Assembly: GCA_964017195.1 (NCBI GenBank)
Contig: OZ024898.1
Span: 7,939,294-8,003,293 of the forward strand
Reading direction: 5' to 3'
Length of the DNA stretch: 64,000 nucleotides
Source: Siderastrea radians
Lineage: Eukaryota; Cnidaria; Anthozoa; Scleractinia; Rhizangiidae
Shown here: piece after piece, positions 33,691 through 45,752 of the stretch
Layout of the letters: every line of letters begins with the position of its first letter
Numbering within the stretch: the first letter of the stretch is position 1
The notes under the pieces: generated by a model
Database searches by the model: none
The model's input: the letters and a program-made list of their open reading frames with translations, nothing else
What the model was told of the DNA's origin: nothing
Program-made: the position numbers and the translations under genes

Positions 33691-35315
33691 GTTCTGCAGA
33701 TATTAAACCAATAGTGGATGATCCCAATAAAATATAATTACACAAAGCATTGATAACAAGTTCTTTATGATCAAAAGGTATTTCTTTATGCACTAGGCGA
33801 GATATCTAATTAGTATAACAATTAAGCATGGTCTTTCAGTGAAAGAGAATTTAACTTAGTGATCCAGGTTCTGCAGATAATAAACCAATAGGATAAGCAG
33901 CGTTGTATCAGGCTTGTTGTCTGCCAGGACGCGCACCGAATAGTTAGGATGATATTAAACCAATAGTGGATGATCCCAATAAAATATAATTACACAAAGC
34001 ATTGATAAGAAGTTCTTTATGATCAAAAGGTATTTCTTTATGCGCTAGGCAAGATAACTAATTAGTATAACAATTAAAGGGGCATAGTCACGCTAGTTTA
34101 GTTCACTTTAAAATTCAAAAATATGTCCTCGAAGAAGTGTTCAAATCCACTGAATTACTTCTCTGAGTTCGCGGTCGATCACTCGATCAGCAACTGCCGG
34201 CTTGCCGTTTAAAAATCTAGCCTTCAGACTATTTTCTTTTTGCCTTGCAATTGGTTTCTGAGAAGTTCAGTCAATTAAAAGTCAAGATTTACAGATAACT
34301 GATTGCGTCCTCAATGAATAATTCCAGAATTGCTGTAGTTGTGACTCAGAAAAAATTTTAAGATGGCAGAGCACAACGAATTCGCAAAAATTTATCCATG
34401 GCACCAGACAGGATTGTGTTACATACAACAATCAGCAAGAGCCAATCAGCGCGCAGGAATTCTCACAGTTATTGTAAAAATTGTCACAGAAACAGGTGAG
34501 TGACATCCACCAAAAACACATTTGTCCGTTGGGAAAAAATCCTTGAAGGGCACGTGTTAGAGAAAACCGCTATAACTTCAAAAACCATAAAAGTGCTGGC
34601 CGCAAACGTACTGGATAGTCCGCCATGTTGAAATAGCCTGTGCTCGCCTGCACGGGTACTAAAAGCAGCTGATTTATAGGCCAAGGGGCTCATAAATAAG
34701 GGTGCCCTTTCTTGTCTTTAGGGGTACCGCTCAAGAAAGGGACATGCAATAATTGCAACAAATTTGCTGTGTAAATACCGAGTGCCGTGCCTTAAAATAT
34801 GGGCCCGCGTACCCTGATAATTTAGGAGTGCCGCGCCCAAAATGGATGCTGATGTAAATACGGCTCAATACTAACCCACGTGGACGAACGAAGCGCTGGA
34901 AAAATCTCTTCGTGATTTAATGACGGACTTGGTACAGGGACTGAGAGTGGATCTTGAAAAAGAAGCAAAAAGCAACCGTAACTAGTCAATTAGATTTACT
35001 GCGCCAAGCCCTTGACACGACAAGATAATTTATTTAACTAAGCTCCGCTTTATAGAGAATACAGATTAGAAATTAAGTTTAACACAACATAAATAAAGAA
35101 TAAAGATAATAACATCTAAGTAGGGAGCAAGTTGACATCATTCAAATAGCAGAGGCTAATCTAGTGGATGATCCCAATAAAATATAATTACACAAAGCAT
35201 TGATAAGAAGTTCTTTATGATCAAAAGGTATTTCTTTATTCGCTAGGCGAGATAACTAATTAGTATAACAATTAAGCATGGTCTTTCAGTAAAAGAGAAT
35301 TTAACTTAGTGATTC
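33691..35315. repeat. Three direct copies of a 130-160 bp dispersed repeat
   Basis: Copies lie at about 33,691-33,868, 33,951-34,078 and 35,162-35,315. They share AGTGGATGATCCCAATAAAA, GATCAAAAGGTATTTCTTTA, and ACTAATTAGTATAACAATTA. The first and third also share the extension with TCTTTCAGT. TTCTGCAGAT.ATTAAACCAATAG recurs at 33,692 and 33,870. Differences are a handful of single bases. It is non-coding, probably a mobile element broken by rearrangement. Confidence 0.8.
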
Positions 35316-36303
35316 TTGTCAGTTGTAGGGAAGGAATTGCAAGGTCGAGAGCCAGTAATAGATTTTAGCGAGCGGAAACCACAATGGGTGGTATTAACTG
35401 AGGCTACATAAAGTTTTCCATATATAACATGATTGGCGTGTTGAACAGGGATGTACAGAAGAGGTAAATTTCAAGTACTCACTGAAAAACAGGGGTAACA
35501 GTCTACTTGACCATTGATAAGCAAAAGAGAGTGCCTTTGATTTAATAATGTCATTGAGGTTAAGTAAATAAATAAATAAATTGGAATTTTGCAGCGGCGT
35601 CTCCACAGAGTGGCTTTTCGTCCACTGATTCCAGATCGAATTTGGAAAATGTTGGTTTTGTGGAGGCAGGAAAACCGGAGAACCCGGAGAAAAACCCTCG
35701 GAGCAAGGACGAGAACCAACAACTTATTTTATCCTTCGTAGACCGCAAACCGCTTTCGTTTTCTCTTAAAGACCGAAACCACCCTTGTGGCAGAAAGAGA
35801 ATCGCAATAACGATCTTTTAACAGTAGTTTACACATTTTTACCGTATGTTCGCAATTAATAATCGTACTTCTGCTCACAATGATCACGAGATCTTAAGCG
35901 TAGAACATCTCTTTTTCTAATTCCTTTCAATAACCTGCGAAAAATGCACGGTGTTTAGAATGAAACATAACAATTCAAATTTAGAGGGTTGGGTGTGCTC
36001 TTGCGGTCTTTCTGAGATGAAGTTTTTTAATTGGTGACCACACAAGTGCGTGAACTTTAGGTTACCTTTACCGTGGAATGTTTCCAGCACAATAATGCAC
36101 GCCAGGGGAGTTATTCGTAACCTCATGGTGGCCGCGATTTCGACTTCCACAGAAACGAACCTTCTATCCCTACACGACTACTGCAAAGAGTGCTCAGACT
36201 TATCTTAGCGGAGAACTCCCTCCAATTTAGGGGGAAAACCCAACTGCGGCTACTGGGCACCAAAATGGCTATTATTTTCATGGCTAAGGTAGAAACAGAG
36301 ATC
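35316..36303. other. No gene recognised
   Basis: Unassigned DNA with short AAAT runs near 35,565-35,580. No motif-bearing frame. Confidence 0.4.
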
Positions 36304-36308
36304 TTTAA

Positions 36309-38321
36309 GTGCTCCTAACCCCAAAATTTTTTTCTCCGCCAAATAAATTCTGTTATCATTTAGAGCATTTTGTCACACAAAGTTTTTGATTTGGTTTAAT
36401 CCCTGATTTTCTGTGCGCGGTTGAAGTACGGAAAATCGGCCGAAAATCGACACCATTTTGGTTCAGGATCGAGCAGTGAGGGCATGGGACTATGTGACGT
36501 CAAATCAAGAACTCGCAGTCTCGCGCTCTCTCTATTGGAGCTATATTTCCCTTGAGCTCTCGAAGATGTACAAAAAACTGCCGACCGTTCGTATTGCTCC
36601 GAGACGTAGTAACCAAAGAAACGAATCACAAGACGTGTCACTACATAATATGTCATTTTTCGACGACGAACGACCGGAGGCGAAGAGACGACAAAAGCGG
36701 ATTTTGTGAAGCAATAGCGAGCAAAGCGGCAGCCTTCCAAGCACTCGATACTATGCTCGATGCGTTTTAAGCAAAAATTTGTTGTCGCAGAAGAAGGTAT
36801 CCGATCAAACGATATCTTTTTGTGTATTTCCAATGATTCAGCGGTCGATTAACCACAGAATACCCTGCCACATGAACTATTTTTTGTCAAGCCCTCTACG
36901 CGATACGCGGTACACAGAAAATTATTACCTATGCGACTTCTTCAAGTTGGCTACTCGGTAAGCGCTAAATAATTGCATGTAAGCGGTGCCCAAAACAGCC
37001 TAGGGTTTAAAATTAAAGACCGTATTTATAGAAAGTCTTCCTTCAGCAGAACCGAACGCGCTTTCTCCACAATAACAAGCCATTGCCATTATTCCTCATT
37101 CTAGTCTATGAACGTGCCTCGCTATAAGACTTTTATCTTGAGTCATTTTAAATTACTCGAGCATAACAAAACATTACTGTGCAGAGATTCCTTGTTTATA
37201 TCCTCCGCTGAAGTAGACTGCAAGCAGTCTCTTTCTACTTTTATTACCATTTTTTGTGCGAAAGAAGGCCGCAAGAAGATCGAATTGCGAGCGATGAGCG
37301 GCGAAGCCTCGAGTCGAGTACAGGTGTGTAGCCAGGGCCGGTTGATTTACATAACTTGTACATTTCCGCTCGAGCGTAGATCTGAGGAAACTGCTCCCAC
37401 GTTGAAGCGAGAAAAAAGATTGGTAAGATAATCTTTGTTGAACCGATACTAACAAACTCTCGTGCTTATAATTCTCGTCAATGTCCTTTGGAAAATAATT
37501 GCCTTCCTGATTCACTAGTGTTATAAATTGTTGTTATTGTCACAGAAATGGGCAAGACGTAAATAATATCGCAGTTTCCACATCAGATTTACTTCTATGT
37601 AAATAAATAAATGAAGGAAGGAATGCTTTATTAAAATCTCCATTTCTATAAGAGATTCCCTCAGCTTGAATATAAATCTCAAATGCGAGAAGCGGAGAGC
37701 TGGAAAACCAAGATCAAACGTGAAGACCGAACGTGCGAAATAAAATGTAAACACTCACAGGCGTAGCTCATCATTCACTGGCCTCTTCCTTTCAGCTCTT
37801 AGTTTGCCTTTATTTCCTTTGTGCATTGAGCGATTCATTCTTCGCTGGTTAGCGGGTTATTAGCAGATATGGCCAGGACGGCACTTTCTTTATCATTTGT
37901 CGGTGTACTGTCGACTTCGTGTTCCCCATTTTTGTCGTATTCAGAGCTAAAATTCATCTTCAAATCAGCAGAATCTGCGTAGCTCGTCTCATTATCTGCT
38001 TTGGATTACAACACTGGAATTCTAATCATATTACGACTTTGTTCGAATTAGCTAGAAGGTCAGAAGACTTCGATCAGCAAACAAAGTCAGAGAAACACAG
38101 CTAAAAACTAAGCGGCGTTGAGTTATTGGTTCTTGATCTGACGTCACAGCTACGGCTCGCCCCAGGTTCCTTTTACTCGGACTTGAACCAAATTTTTGTT
38201 GAATTTAGCAGGGCACAGAAAATCGAGAGTTTAACCAAATCAAAAAAATTTTTGCGAAGAAATGTTCCAGATGAAAACAGAATTTATTTGGCCGAAAAAA
38301 AAATTTGGGGGTTAGGTGCAC
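36309..38321. mobile_element. 2 kb TIR element, ends GTGC(T/A)CCTAACCCC
   Basis: The outer about 200 bp on each side are imperfect inverted repeats: GTGCTCCTAACCCC and the complement of GTGCACCTAACCCCC, then shared AAATAAATTCTGTT and TTTGATTTGGTT blocks, extending to TGACGTCA-containing segments at about 36,495 and 38,140. TTTAA directly flanks both ends (36,304-36,308 and 38,322-38,326). The interior shows no transposase motif. It is probably a non-autonomous DNA transposon; the AT-only duplication weakens the border call. Confidence 0.65.
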
Positions 38322-38344
38322 TTTAAATCAAAGCGCTTTAAGAC

Positions 38345-38960
38345 TGCTCGTCTGGAAACGATTCATTGACGACATCTTCCCCCTCTGGAACAGAACCAGA
38401 GAAGATATCACACAGTTCATTTAACAAGCTAACAAATAACATCAAACTATCAAGCTTACGGCTGAAGTATCCGAAACACAAACAAACTTCTTGGACACTA
38501 CTGTTTACAAAGGCTAAAGATTTGAAACTGAGTCGATGCTAGATTTACGCACCCACTTTAAGCCCACTAAAAGATTTCAATACACCCACTTTTCAACCTG
38601 CCGTCCATCAGAAGTAAAAAGAGGATTCATCAAAGGAGAGGCTCTAAGACTACTCAGAACCTAACTCTTCTAAAACATTATTTGAAGAGAGCGTCACAAA
38701 CTTCACAAGAGGATATCCAGAGAACTTTATTCAAACAACCCTCTAAGAAGTTACTTTTGAAGACAGGAATCAAGCCCTCCGACAAAAACAAAAACAAAAC
38801 AAGAAAATCTTTCCCTTTGTAACGCAATATCACCCAGCAATGCCTAACTTAAAACCAGTACTCATGGACAGCTGGCATTTCATAACACCAACCATTGCTT
38901 AACAACGTTTTCAAGGAACCGCCCCTGACTCGCGCAGGCCTGTAACTCTCTTGGACACTA
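38345..38960 (+). pseudogene. Penelope-like retroelement reverse transcriptase fragment
   Basis: Plus-strand fragments in shifting frames give WKRFIDDIFPLW (about 38,353), the Penelope RT active-site motif with the two catalytic Asp. Then come NFLDTTVYKG-like text near 38,486, FKPTKRFQYTHFSTCRPSEV (about 38,558-38,617), and KKIFPFVTQYHPAMPNLKP (about 38,799-38,855). Multiple stops and frame changes make it inactive. The 4.6 kb fragment covers the later part of the same region and belongs to the same element class. Confidence 0.8.
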
Positions 38961-39122
38961 AAAAACGAATCACAAATCAAAACTGAAGTTACAACTACTA
39001 GCCTAAACACGCGCGCGGGAGTCGCGCAGGCCCGTCACCCTTTTTAACAATACTCTGACTCAAGATCCATAATCTTCCGCAACTGAGCGATAATTTCTTA
39101 TTAACCGTAAACCGCCATATTA

Positions 39123-39338
39123 TAGACTGCGAGTAGCCTCTAATTTTGGCGATGGCGATTGTGGGGCGGGCAAAATACACGCGCGCGCGCGCGATATTTC
39201 GAGGAGACGCGACGCGAAGGGAACGCAGAAAATTAGAGCTCCCTCGCGTCGTGTCTTCTCGAAATTTCGCGCGCGCGCGTGTGTATTTTGTCCGCCCCAC
39301 AGTCACCATCGCCAAAATTAGAGACTACTCGCAGTCTA
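39123..39338. mobile_element. 216 bp hAT-like hairpin MITE with CG runs, 8 bp TSD
   Basis: A near-complete palindrome with ends TAGACTGCGAGTAG and its complement, and CCATATTA duplicated outside (39,115-39,122; 39,339-39,346). Each arm includes a CGCGCGCGCG run and a GGAGACGCGACGCGAA-like block. An 8 bp duplication with TAG-type ends suggests hAT; this is inferred. Confidence 0.8.
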
Positions 39339-39389
39339 CCATATTATTACGGATGTAACAGCTAACCGACACTAAAAATTGTCTTAAAC

Positions 39390-39838
39390 CGCTCCCTTCG
39401 CGTCGCGTCGCGTCTCCTCGAAATGTAGACGAGTGGATTGTGATTTTAACAGCTGTTGGAATGGCTTGGACAAACAATCTTCAGCCGAACCGAATGTAAT
39501 TTTGAACAACCCTCGCTAATTTGTCCAGACAAGCCTGTAATCTGTCTCCCCTCTCAGTAAACTAAAACGGAGTCATAGTTATCATGAATGTTGACAGCGG
39601 CTTGTGTACTGTTGCCAGATTGTTGACAAGTATACAAAAAAGGGCCAATCAGAGTTTTGTCCTTGGAATGTACGCGCTTAATTCAAACTCCCTGGCTTTG
39701 TCTGTAGTCTCTAATTTTCGGCGCTCCCTTCGGCGCTCCCTTCGCGTCGCGTCTCCTCGAAATTTCGCGCGCGCGCGTGTGTATTTTGCCCGCCCTACAA
39801 TCGCCTTCGCCAAAATTAGAGACTACTCGCAGTCTATT
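39390..39838. repeat. Second, rearranged copy of the CG-run MITE
   Basis: 39,700-39,838 matches the right half of the MITE at 39,123-39,338, including CTACTCGCAGTCTA. It is followed by the same downstream unique sequence (TTACGGATGTAACAGCTAAC), so a segment including MITE and flank was duplicated. A short piece lies at 39,390-39,424. The left end of this copy is degenerate, and GGCGCTCCCTTC is tandemly doubled. Confidence 0.7.
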
Positions 39839-39849
39839 ACGGATGTAAC

Positions 39850-40772
39850 AGCTAACTGACACCAGAGTATAATAGACCCTCTTCACTTTCTGAAAACTTG
39901 CGCGCCAAAATAGAAACTATCTTATAATATTTTGTCATAGGTATACAAATATTTAAATCATAGAGCGATAGTCAGCCTGCTTATGTTAACATTCGAACTC
40001 AAGACAAACATTAAGTACTAGCATGATGTACAATAGTTGCCTCCTCCTTGTACCGTTGAAGTACAGTAATATTCAATGCCTTGTTTCTTTCCGCCCTGGA
40101 GGGCTATTGTGTGGACCGGAAACGATAGTGAGCTGTTGATGTATTGCCAACGCATACTCTGTACGAAAACCATTGTGGAAAGGCAGAATACTAGAGAGCA
40201 CACTTTATATTAAACACAATGTTTCATTCTCATCGACACAAACGTTTGTTAAGAGCGCCTGTCTGTAAAAATCAGACAAAAACAAAATTCCGCGGCAAGG
40301 GTGGAAAATTCGATTTCTTTCATATTTTAATGTTAGATAGGTTAGGGTCATTCTTGTTCCCAGAGCCTACGATCTGTTCGGTCAGCGGTGACATCGTCAG
40401 GCTCTGGTATCAGCCATTACCGGGTGTCGTGAAATTCACGACATCCGGTAGCGCATGTCTAATTCGTTAAGTTGCTATTGTGCCTGCTTTATTCCCGTCC
40501 GTGGAGCTCTGGGCATGACAATTCTGACAACAACCGAGAAATTTGAATTCCTATCGATCGAGTCATGCGGGGTTAGTCGATCTAACAGGTCGACTAAAAG
40601 CTGTTCGGGACCCTCTAAATCTCCTGCAATTAGCGGTGAACCTGGAGCTTTAAAAGGAACAAACTAACGAAGCTGTCTTTCGTACCGAACTTGTTCAGAA
40701 GAACGATTGTCCCTGCACTTTGCTCACGGGTTTTGGATTTGTATCTTGCCTGAATAAAGATATAGCATTTGC
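39850..40772. other. No gene recognised
   Basis: Flank directly outside element G. Open frames at 40,219-40,470 and 40,455-40,667 lack family motifs. GTTATAC at 40,773-40,779 is the target copy for the next element. Confidence 0.4.
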
Positions 40773-40836
40773 GTTATACCACAGGTAGCCCAAGCTCACT
40801 ATGTTAGGCTTTCAAACACAGCTCTCTTGTCGTTTA

Positions 40837-41048
40837 TAAGGTTTGTATGGAAAATCTTACTTGAACTTCTAATACCGAAATAAAATTGTCTACAAAACAC
40901 ACTGTTCTCGTTTTCTTGTAGTTTCCTAGTATATTCCCCCAACCTCCGCCCCCCTCCCCCCTTTAGTTAAGGGTAATTTAGCGCCTTTCCGAGCGGGTCA
41001 ACTTATCAACCCCAGCAATACACGAATATAAGAGTTTGTATGGAAAAT
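40837..41048. promoter_or_regulatory. Candidate transposase-binding motifs near the left end of element G
   Basis: TAAGGTTTGTATGGAAAAT at 40,837-40,855 and TAAGAGTTTGTATGGAAAAT at 41,029-41,048. The same motif occurs inverted in the right arm (54,021-54,040 and 54,199-54,218) and once in each arm of element S (16,627-16,645; 18,116-18,134). Conservation between elements whose arms otherwise differ suggests a functional site; binding is inferred. Confidence 0.5.
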
Positions 41049-41544
41049 ATAACTTGCGCTAAAAATGTGCTAAATGTAAAATAAAGTTGTCTTTTTAACT
41101 CACCTCTGGCTCATTCAGGTGTTTCCCAGTGTTTTTACAGCGGTTTAGGCCTCGAAGGATCAATAAAACGCCTCTCTAAGCGAGTCGCTTTCCCACCCCC
41201 CGAGAAGCGAAGAGATAAGCGAAGCGAAGGCTGGAAGCCGTCTCCTGACCGTTGACGGTTTCGGGGACGATAAATCCCGTTAAAAGTGCGCCACGGGGAA
41301 AATTCCACCAGCAACAGTTTTGTAGATACACAACGACCCCTATTTTGAGAGACGTAAATGGCCAATTTACTGAGCAGTTCTACGGCATGACTACGCGCGG
41401 ACCGGGCTGCCCTTCAACGGACTCCAACCGTCAAGTGGCAAATTCAAACCAACGCGGGGCAGGCACAGTGAAATTTTACCAACCGACAAACGCCAATTTG
41501 AAGCCTAAGTGCAATGGCCAAATGGAAAAGCGGAAAAGCTGGAC

Positions 41545-41600
41545 TGGACTCTGGACTGGACTTTGGACTGGACTCTGGACTGGAATTTGGACTGACTTTT
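41545..41600. repeat. GGACT-rich minisatellite in the left arm
   Basis: About five imperfect units of GGACTGGACTCT/GGACTTT type. An inverted counterpart lies at about 52,733-52,790 in the right arm, so the array predates insertion or is part of the element. Confidence 0.75.
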
Positions 41601-41604
41601 ATTG

Positions 41605-42196
41605 CTGGTTTTCACGTGACGTCATAAAATTCTAAAATCATAAATCGCGAGGTCTTCAGATTTTATATCCCCACCAGGTTGAAGATGACTTTAAAATATA
41701 TCTTTTCACAAATTTTCAGCTCGGTAGCGTCTTTCGTTTTGAAAATACAGAATATTAAATTTCTGGCTTTTCACCCTACGTGACACCAACACAGCGTCCG
41801 TGACAAAACTTTCTCCTGTACGAAAAAGGACTCTCCTTGCGATTTTTAGCAGTTTGGACAGTTAAAGCATTAGGAGAGAAATTAATATGGTTGTTTAGTA
41901 GTTCAGGAGAGAAATGTAATCGCTGGAAGAGCAGAAGTGAATCCCAGATGTTTTCATTAATTTCCGGCGGCCATGTTTGTGCCCCTCCGAGGGACACCAA
42001 CATGGCGTTTTCATACTGAGCTCTGCAAATTTCAGTCGAACGTTTCGGCAAGTAACTCAACAACGGAATACCATACAGATCTGAGACTTGGGGAATTTGT
42101 TTAGTTGTGTATCCTTTATAACATTACAAATTCTTGGCTTCTTTCATCAATTGGTTTTGATTTTAATATTTTATGGCGTGACAGTGAAAACCAAGA
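41605..42196. mobile_element. 592 bp MITE nested in the left arm
   Basis: Absent from the equivalent place in the right arm, where ACTTTTATTG runs straight into ACTTGAAAT. Ends CTGGTTTTCACGTGAC and the complement of TCTTGGTTTTCACTGTC are imperfect inverted repeats. ATTG flanks both sides (41,601-41,604; 42,197-42,200). It has no transposase. Confidence 0.75.
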
Positions 42197-42966
42197 ATTG
42201 ACTTGAAATAGACTTACTAATTAGTTAATAATTAAAAATAAAGTGAAATTTTAAATTACTTAAAATCATACTAAACACGTTATACTTTTCGGGGGTATGA
42301 ATTTTCTTTCTGCATGAATATTTTTTCGGGACTAAAAGCTAAATATAAATTTCATTTCACTAATTTGCAATATTTTTTGCTTTGTGCCTCTTAAGAGCGA
42401 CTTTCTGTAAATACCAACTATAGTCATGCAAGATAGAAAAATCGAAATCGCCCAAACCTTGCCACAATAAAGACCTTGGGAAACTATTTTAGAAAATACA
42501 GGTTTAAGCTGTTTTGGATTTATATATTCCGAACAAGACATTATTTTAATATTTGGCCCTGCCAGGGGCCTCGGATGGGCTAAAAATCCCCTATTTAGTT
42601 GGCCTGCTATGGAAAAAATTCAAGGAAGCTGGATTACAATTTCAGTGTTTGCGAATCCAATGATCCCTCCTTTACCTTTTGCCGTTGTTAGAATGTAAGA
42701 ATATTTAAACAGCAAATTCTGAGAATTTTTTAGAATGACCGTTACAAACGGCGTTTTTAAAAATGTCAATATTGGCTAACTTCAGAAGCAGAAATCACTG
42801 CATGGTACATGGCTTTCGAAGTCAAGTTAACATTCTGATGAAAAAGTAACTTTAGTACTATTGAAATATGAAATAAAATTTTGGGGCAATTAAAACGGCG
42901 AAGTATGAGCGCCGAAGTCATTCACGCGACTAAGTCAAAATTAAAGAACGCTGCAGTCGCATCACC

Positions 42967-43488
42967 TGCCCCCAAAAATAAGCTTCATTGCACACAGTTG
43001 GCATTTTCGCCTCTGCGAGACCCTTCTTTCTTTCAATTTAGTCTCAGTTGAGTTTTGGAGCGTAATATTGAGAAACAACTGTTATGTTTTGCTTTGAAGA
43101 CGAGCTAAATTCCTTTGTACAAACAATTCGCATGTGCCGATGGTTGATGACTATCGGACCTATCGCTGAATTATCAAATTTTTATCCTTTGTATTCGGTT
43201 CACTCATTTTTAGTTACTCCTTTAAGAGTAACGTTAAAAGAAAACTGACATAATTTATGACTAACCTTGGATTTCTTGGGTTCAAGGAAGTTCAATTCGG
43301 AGATAGCGCATGGAGCGTGACAAGTAACTCAAGTTGGCGTGACTTTCGATTCCAGGCACTTCGCAGAGTTACCAACCCGATTTGTGTTTGGCAGGCAAGA
43401 ATCGGCGAAACATGTGATTTTGCATACAGTCTTAGATCGTCTGTACAGGTTCTGAAATCTTCGTGTGTGTACGTATAGTTTTCGAGTT
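42967..43488. other. Region upstream of the transposase-like gene
   Basis: Unassigned 0.5 kb between the inner arm border and the first proposed exon. It should hold the promoter, but no core element could be named. An open frame at 43,257-43,478 could be a further 5' exon; it has no known motif. Confidence 0.35.
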
Positions 43489-43653
43489 ATGGCATCTTGT
43501 TATTATTCGCAATTCGTTGGAGGGGTTATCCAGCAAATGTTCAGTGTATCTTAATCGGCCAGTGCGACAAAGACATTCAAGGTCATCTCAAAACCCTTCA
43601 AGTTCGCGATTCCTCCTTGAATAGTGAGGCTATACTACTGTTAGCAAGGGCAG
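43489..43653 (+). pseudogene. Exon 1 of the transposase-like gene
   Basis: ATG at 43,489 opens a frame (begins MASCYYSQFVGG) that hits TAA after about 21 codons. The next frame continues with a conserved-looking CDKDIQGHLKTLQV segment to the donor CAG/GTAAGTG at 43,653. A single frameshift near 43,548 would join them. The start is the least certain boundary of the gene. Confidence 0.45.
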
Positions 43654-44126
43654 GTAAGTGTTTTCTTTATCTTGCGTAAAATGACGTGAAAAAATAGACC
43701 ATTTACTGGACAAAATGCTAAGGTCAACAGTAACTATTTCAGTCGCTGCAATTATCGCAATGTTTGTGTAATGGCGAGTTCCTCACCCAACCCACCCCTC
43801 CTCCCCTGGGGAGAGGAGATGCGCTTGGGAGCAAAGGTGCTATGCATTTTCACAACCATAAGCATTGGGGTACGATACTTAAACTCGACTTTCCATTAGC
43901 CTGTGTCTTCTTGCAGTTCCGGTATGCGTCACTAGAAACACCGGGAAAATCCCGAGGAAATTACATTTACAATTATTTGCTAAGTCAGTCCTGCGGGCAA
44001 GGGTCACTAAGTTCTCCATTAACCTTTTAGCAAGCCTGGAACCACCCCCTACCCCTCACCCCAATTCCCTGTCCAATTTTAAAATAAAGAATAACTTTGT
44101 TTGTTTTGATCACACTTTGTCATTAG

Positions 44127-44342
44127 GTATGTTTGAAGTGAATGAAGAGAACTTTAACTCAACAATCTGTCCGCGTCATCGTGACAGCTGGGGAATTAGA
44201 TGGCGACATAACAAAAAGAATTGTTCATGCCCAGACAGCTGGACAGGACACCAAAAGAAAACTAAAGGGGACCGCGGCATAACCCTGGTGCAGTCAAGAG
44301 CGCTCTTTTACCAAACTCAAGTGCTACTCCCTGTCGGTTCTC
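44127..44342 (+). pseudogene. Exon 2: Cys/His module
   Basis: Acceptor CATTAG/GTATG to donor TCTC/GTAAGTGG. Open throughout. It contains ICPRHRDSWGIRWRHN, then CSCPDSW, and KGDRGITLVQSRAL. With the CKQC at the start of exon 3 it gives four or more spaced Cys/His residues, consistent with a zinc-binding fold. Confidence 0.65.
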
Positions 44343-44663
44343 GTAAGTGGCTGCTTTCCAATAAAAATATTAAATTGTGTTATTGACAGAAACATAAACA
44401 TAAGCTTACACAAAACGTCTAAAACAACGAGCATAAAGCTGAACATAGTATCAGTAAGGGCTGCCATCCAAACACTAGGAACTCCCACTACTGAGAGACA
44501 TGCTAGAGATCAGTCCCAGGGAGGTGTCCTAAATTTAGAGGGTGTTTATCCAGACAATAGATGTGGGAAAATGGGATTGGGACGTACACATTAAGAAAAA
44601 TATAACTGTACTTTGCTTGTATAGTGATAGGAAATTTGACCGTTTATCTTGATTGAGATGTTC

Positions 44664-45543
44664 AGGACAGTAGCCCATAACGCGGAGCGTGGAAACTCCA
44701 ATACAAAGCCTATGCTATGGCGTTTTTACAGACCAGATTATTTTGAGACAGGTTTACAATTAAAGTTTCCCGCGAAAATTTTAGTTTCGGTGGGCATGAG
44801 TCCGCAGCACTACAAAAAATAGCGGCCACAGATCGTCTAATTTGTGTTAATCAGAATTAATGTAAATTAATTTTTGGCCGGCAGAGATCAGAGAACTGAT
44901 TTCGAGTGTTGCGCGTGAAGGATCGCAGGTTTGAAGTAGTTACCGTTGAGCTATTCGTGTCATTCTACGGTCAGCCTCGCTGCGTCAACTTGGTTTTGTG
45001 AAATTTAGTTTCAGTTGTTCTGTTGGCGTGATTTTCGTTATCAGCTTTACTCCTGTCTAATGCTAAAATGCCAATTTTTCATTCGATATTCATGTTATAG
45101 CTGCTTTTATTATTCTTTTAGTTTTATACACCTAAAACCCGAAGGTAGCGCCAGAGCATAGGTTGGGGGTACACGGTCCCTATTTTTTCCCAAAGTTGGT
45201 TTTTTGGGTTTACGCGTCTGGCTATGGTAATGCTTGAGTATTTATGTGAGTTAATAAAGTGTATCATGGGCCTGTCTGACCGACGCGCCCATGCCTCAAG
45301 TGTTGTTCGTGTGTTCGGTTGCGTAGTGGAGGCAAAACTTTCTTTCTCCTTCTAAAATGCCCCATTCGTAACGCAAAGCATAACACAAGGCTGATAAATC
45401 ATTGGCAAAGCATGTGATTGGTAACACAAATGCCACTTTGGGATCCTAAATTCGCCTGAAATTCAGTCGAAAAATAAACTGGTATGTAAAAACGCCGTGA
45501 CACGAATATAGGGCAGTGTTGCGCTCCGGGATATGGGCTCCTG
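44664..45543. mobile_element. TIR element nested in intron 2
   Basis: Inverted ends: CAGGACAGTAGCCCATAACG and the complement of CAGGAGCCCATATCCCGGAG. Both sides also share GGAGCG and, about 50 bp in, GGCGTTTTTACA.ACCAG. It is 0.88 kb with no reading frame. The TSD is unclear (TTGAGA lies near both edges but not flush). It would enlarge intron 2 to 1.7 kb. Confidence 0.6.
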
Positions 45544-45707
45544 TTGAGAATAATTGCCCATACAGAATGCTACTGCCAAAAAAGCCGATGCGATTTTTTA
45601 CAACGCACGCGCTACACGTGTGCCTCTTGCCTACACATCGTCGGAATTGTGGCCAATTTTTACACTGGCCCCTGTTACTGACTTTGAAGTCAACACAAAA
45701 TTAGTTT

Positions 45708-45719
45708 TTGTTTGTTTGT

Positions 45720-45751
<32 letters not shown>
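45708..45751. repeat. (GTTT)n/(GTT)n microsatellite
   Basis: A short run of GTTT changing to at least seven GTT units, in intron 2 of the transposase-like gene. Confidence 0.9.

Positions 45752-45752
<1 letters not shown>

Larger units (their letters stand above)
40780..42966. repeat. Left inverted arm of element G
   Basis: Pairs with 50,785-54,286. Within it are two direct copies of a TTTGTATGGAAAAT-containing block (40,837; 41,029) and a block with protein-like openness in both arms (41,252-41,530, including the ACTACGCGCGGACCGGGCTG region). A GGACT-rich minisatellite and a nested MITE follow. The inner border lies near the CAGTCGCAT shared with the right arm. Confidence 0.8.
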
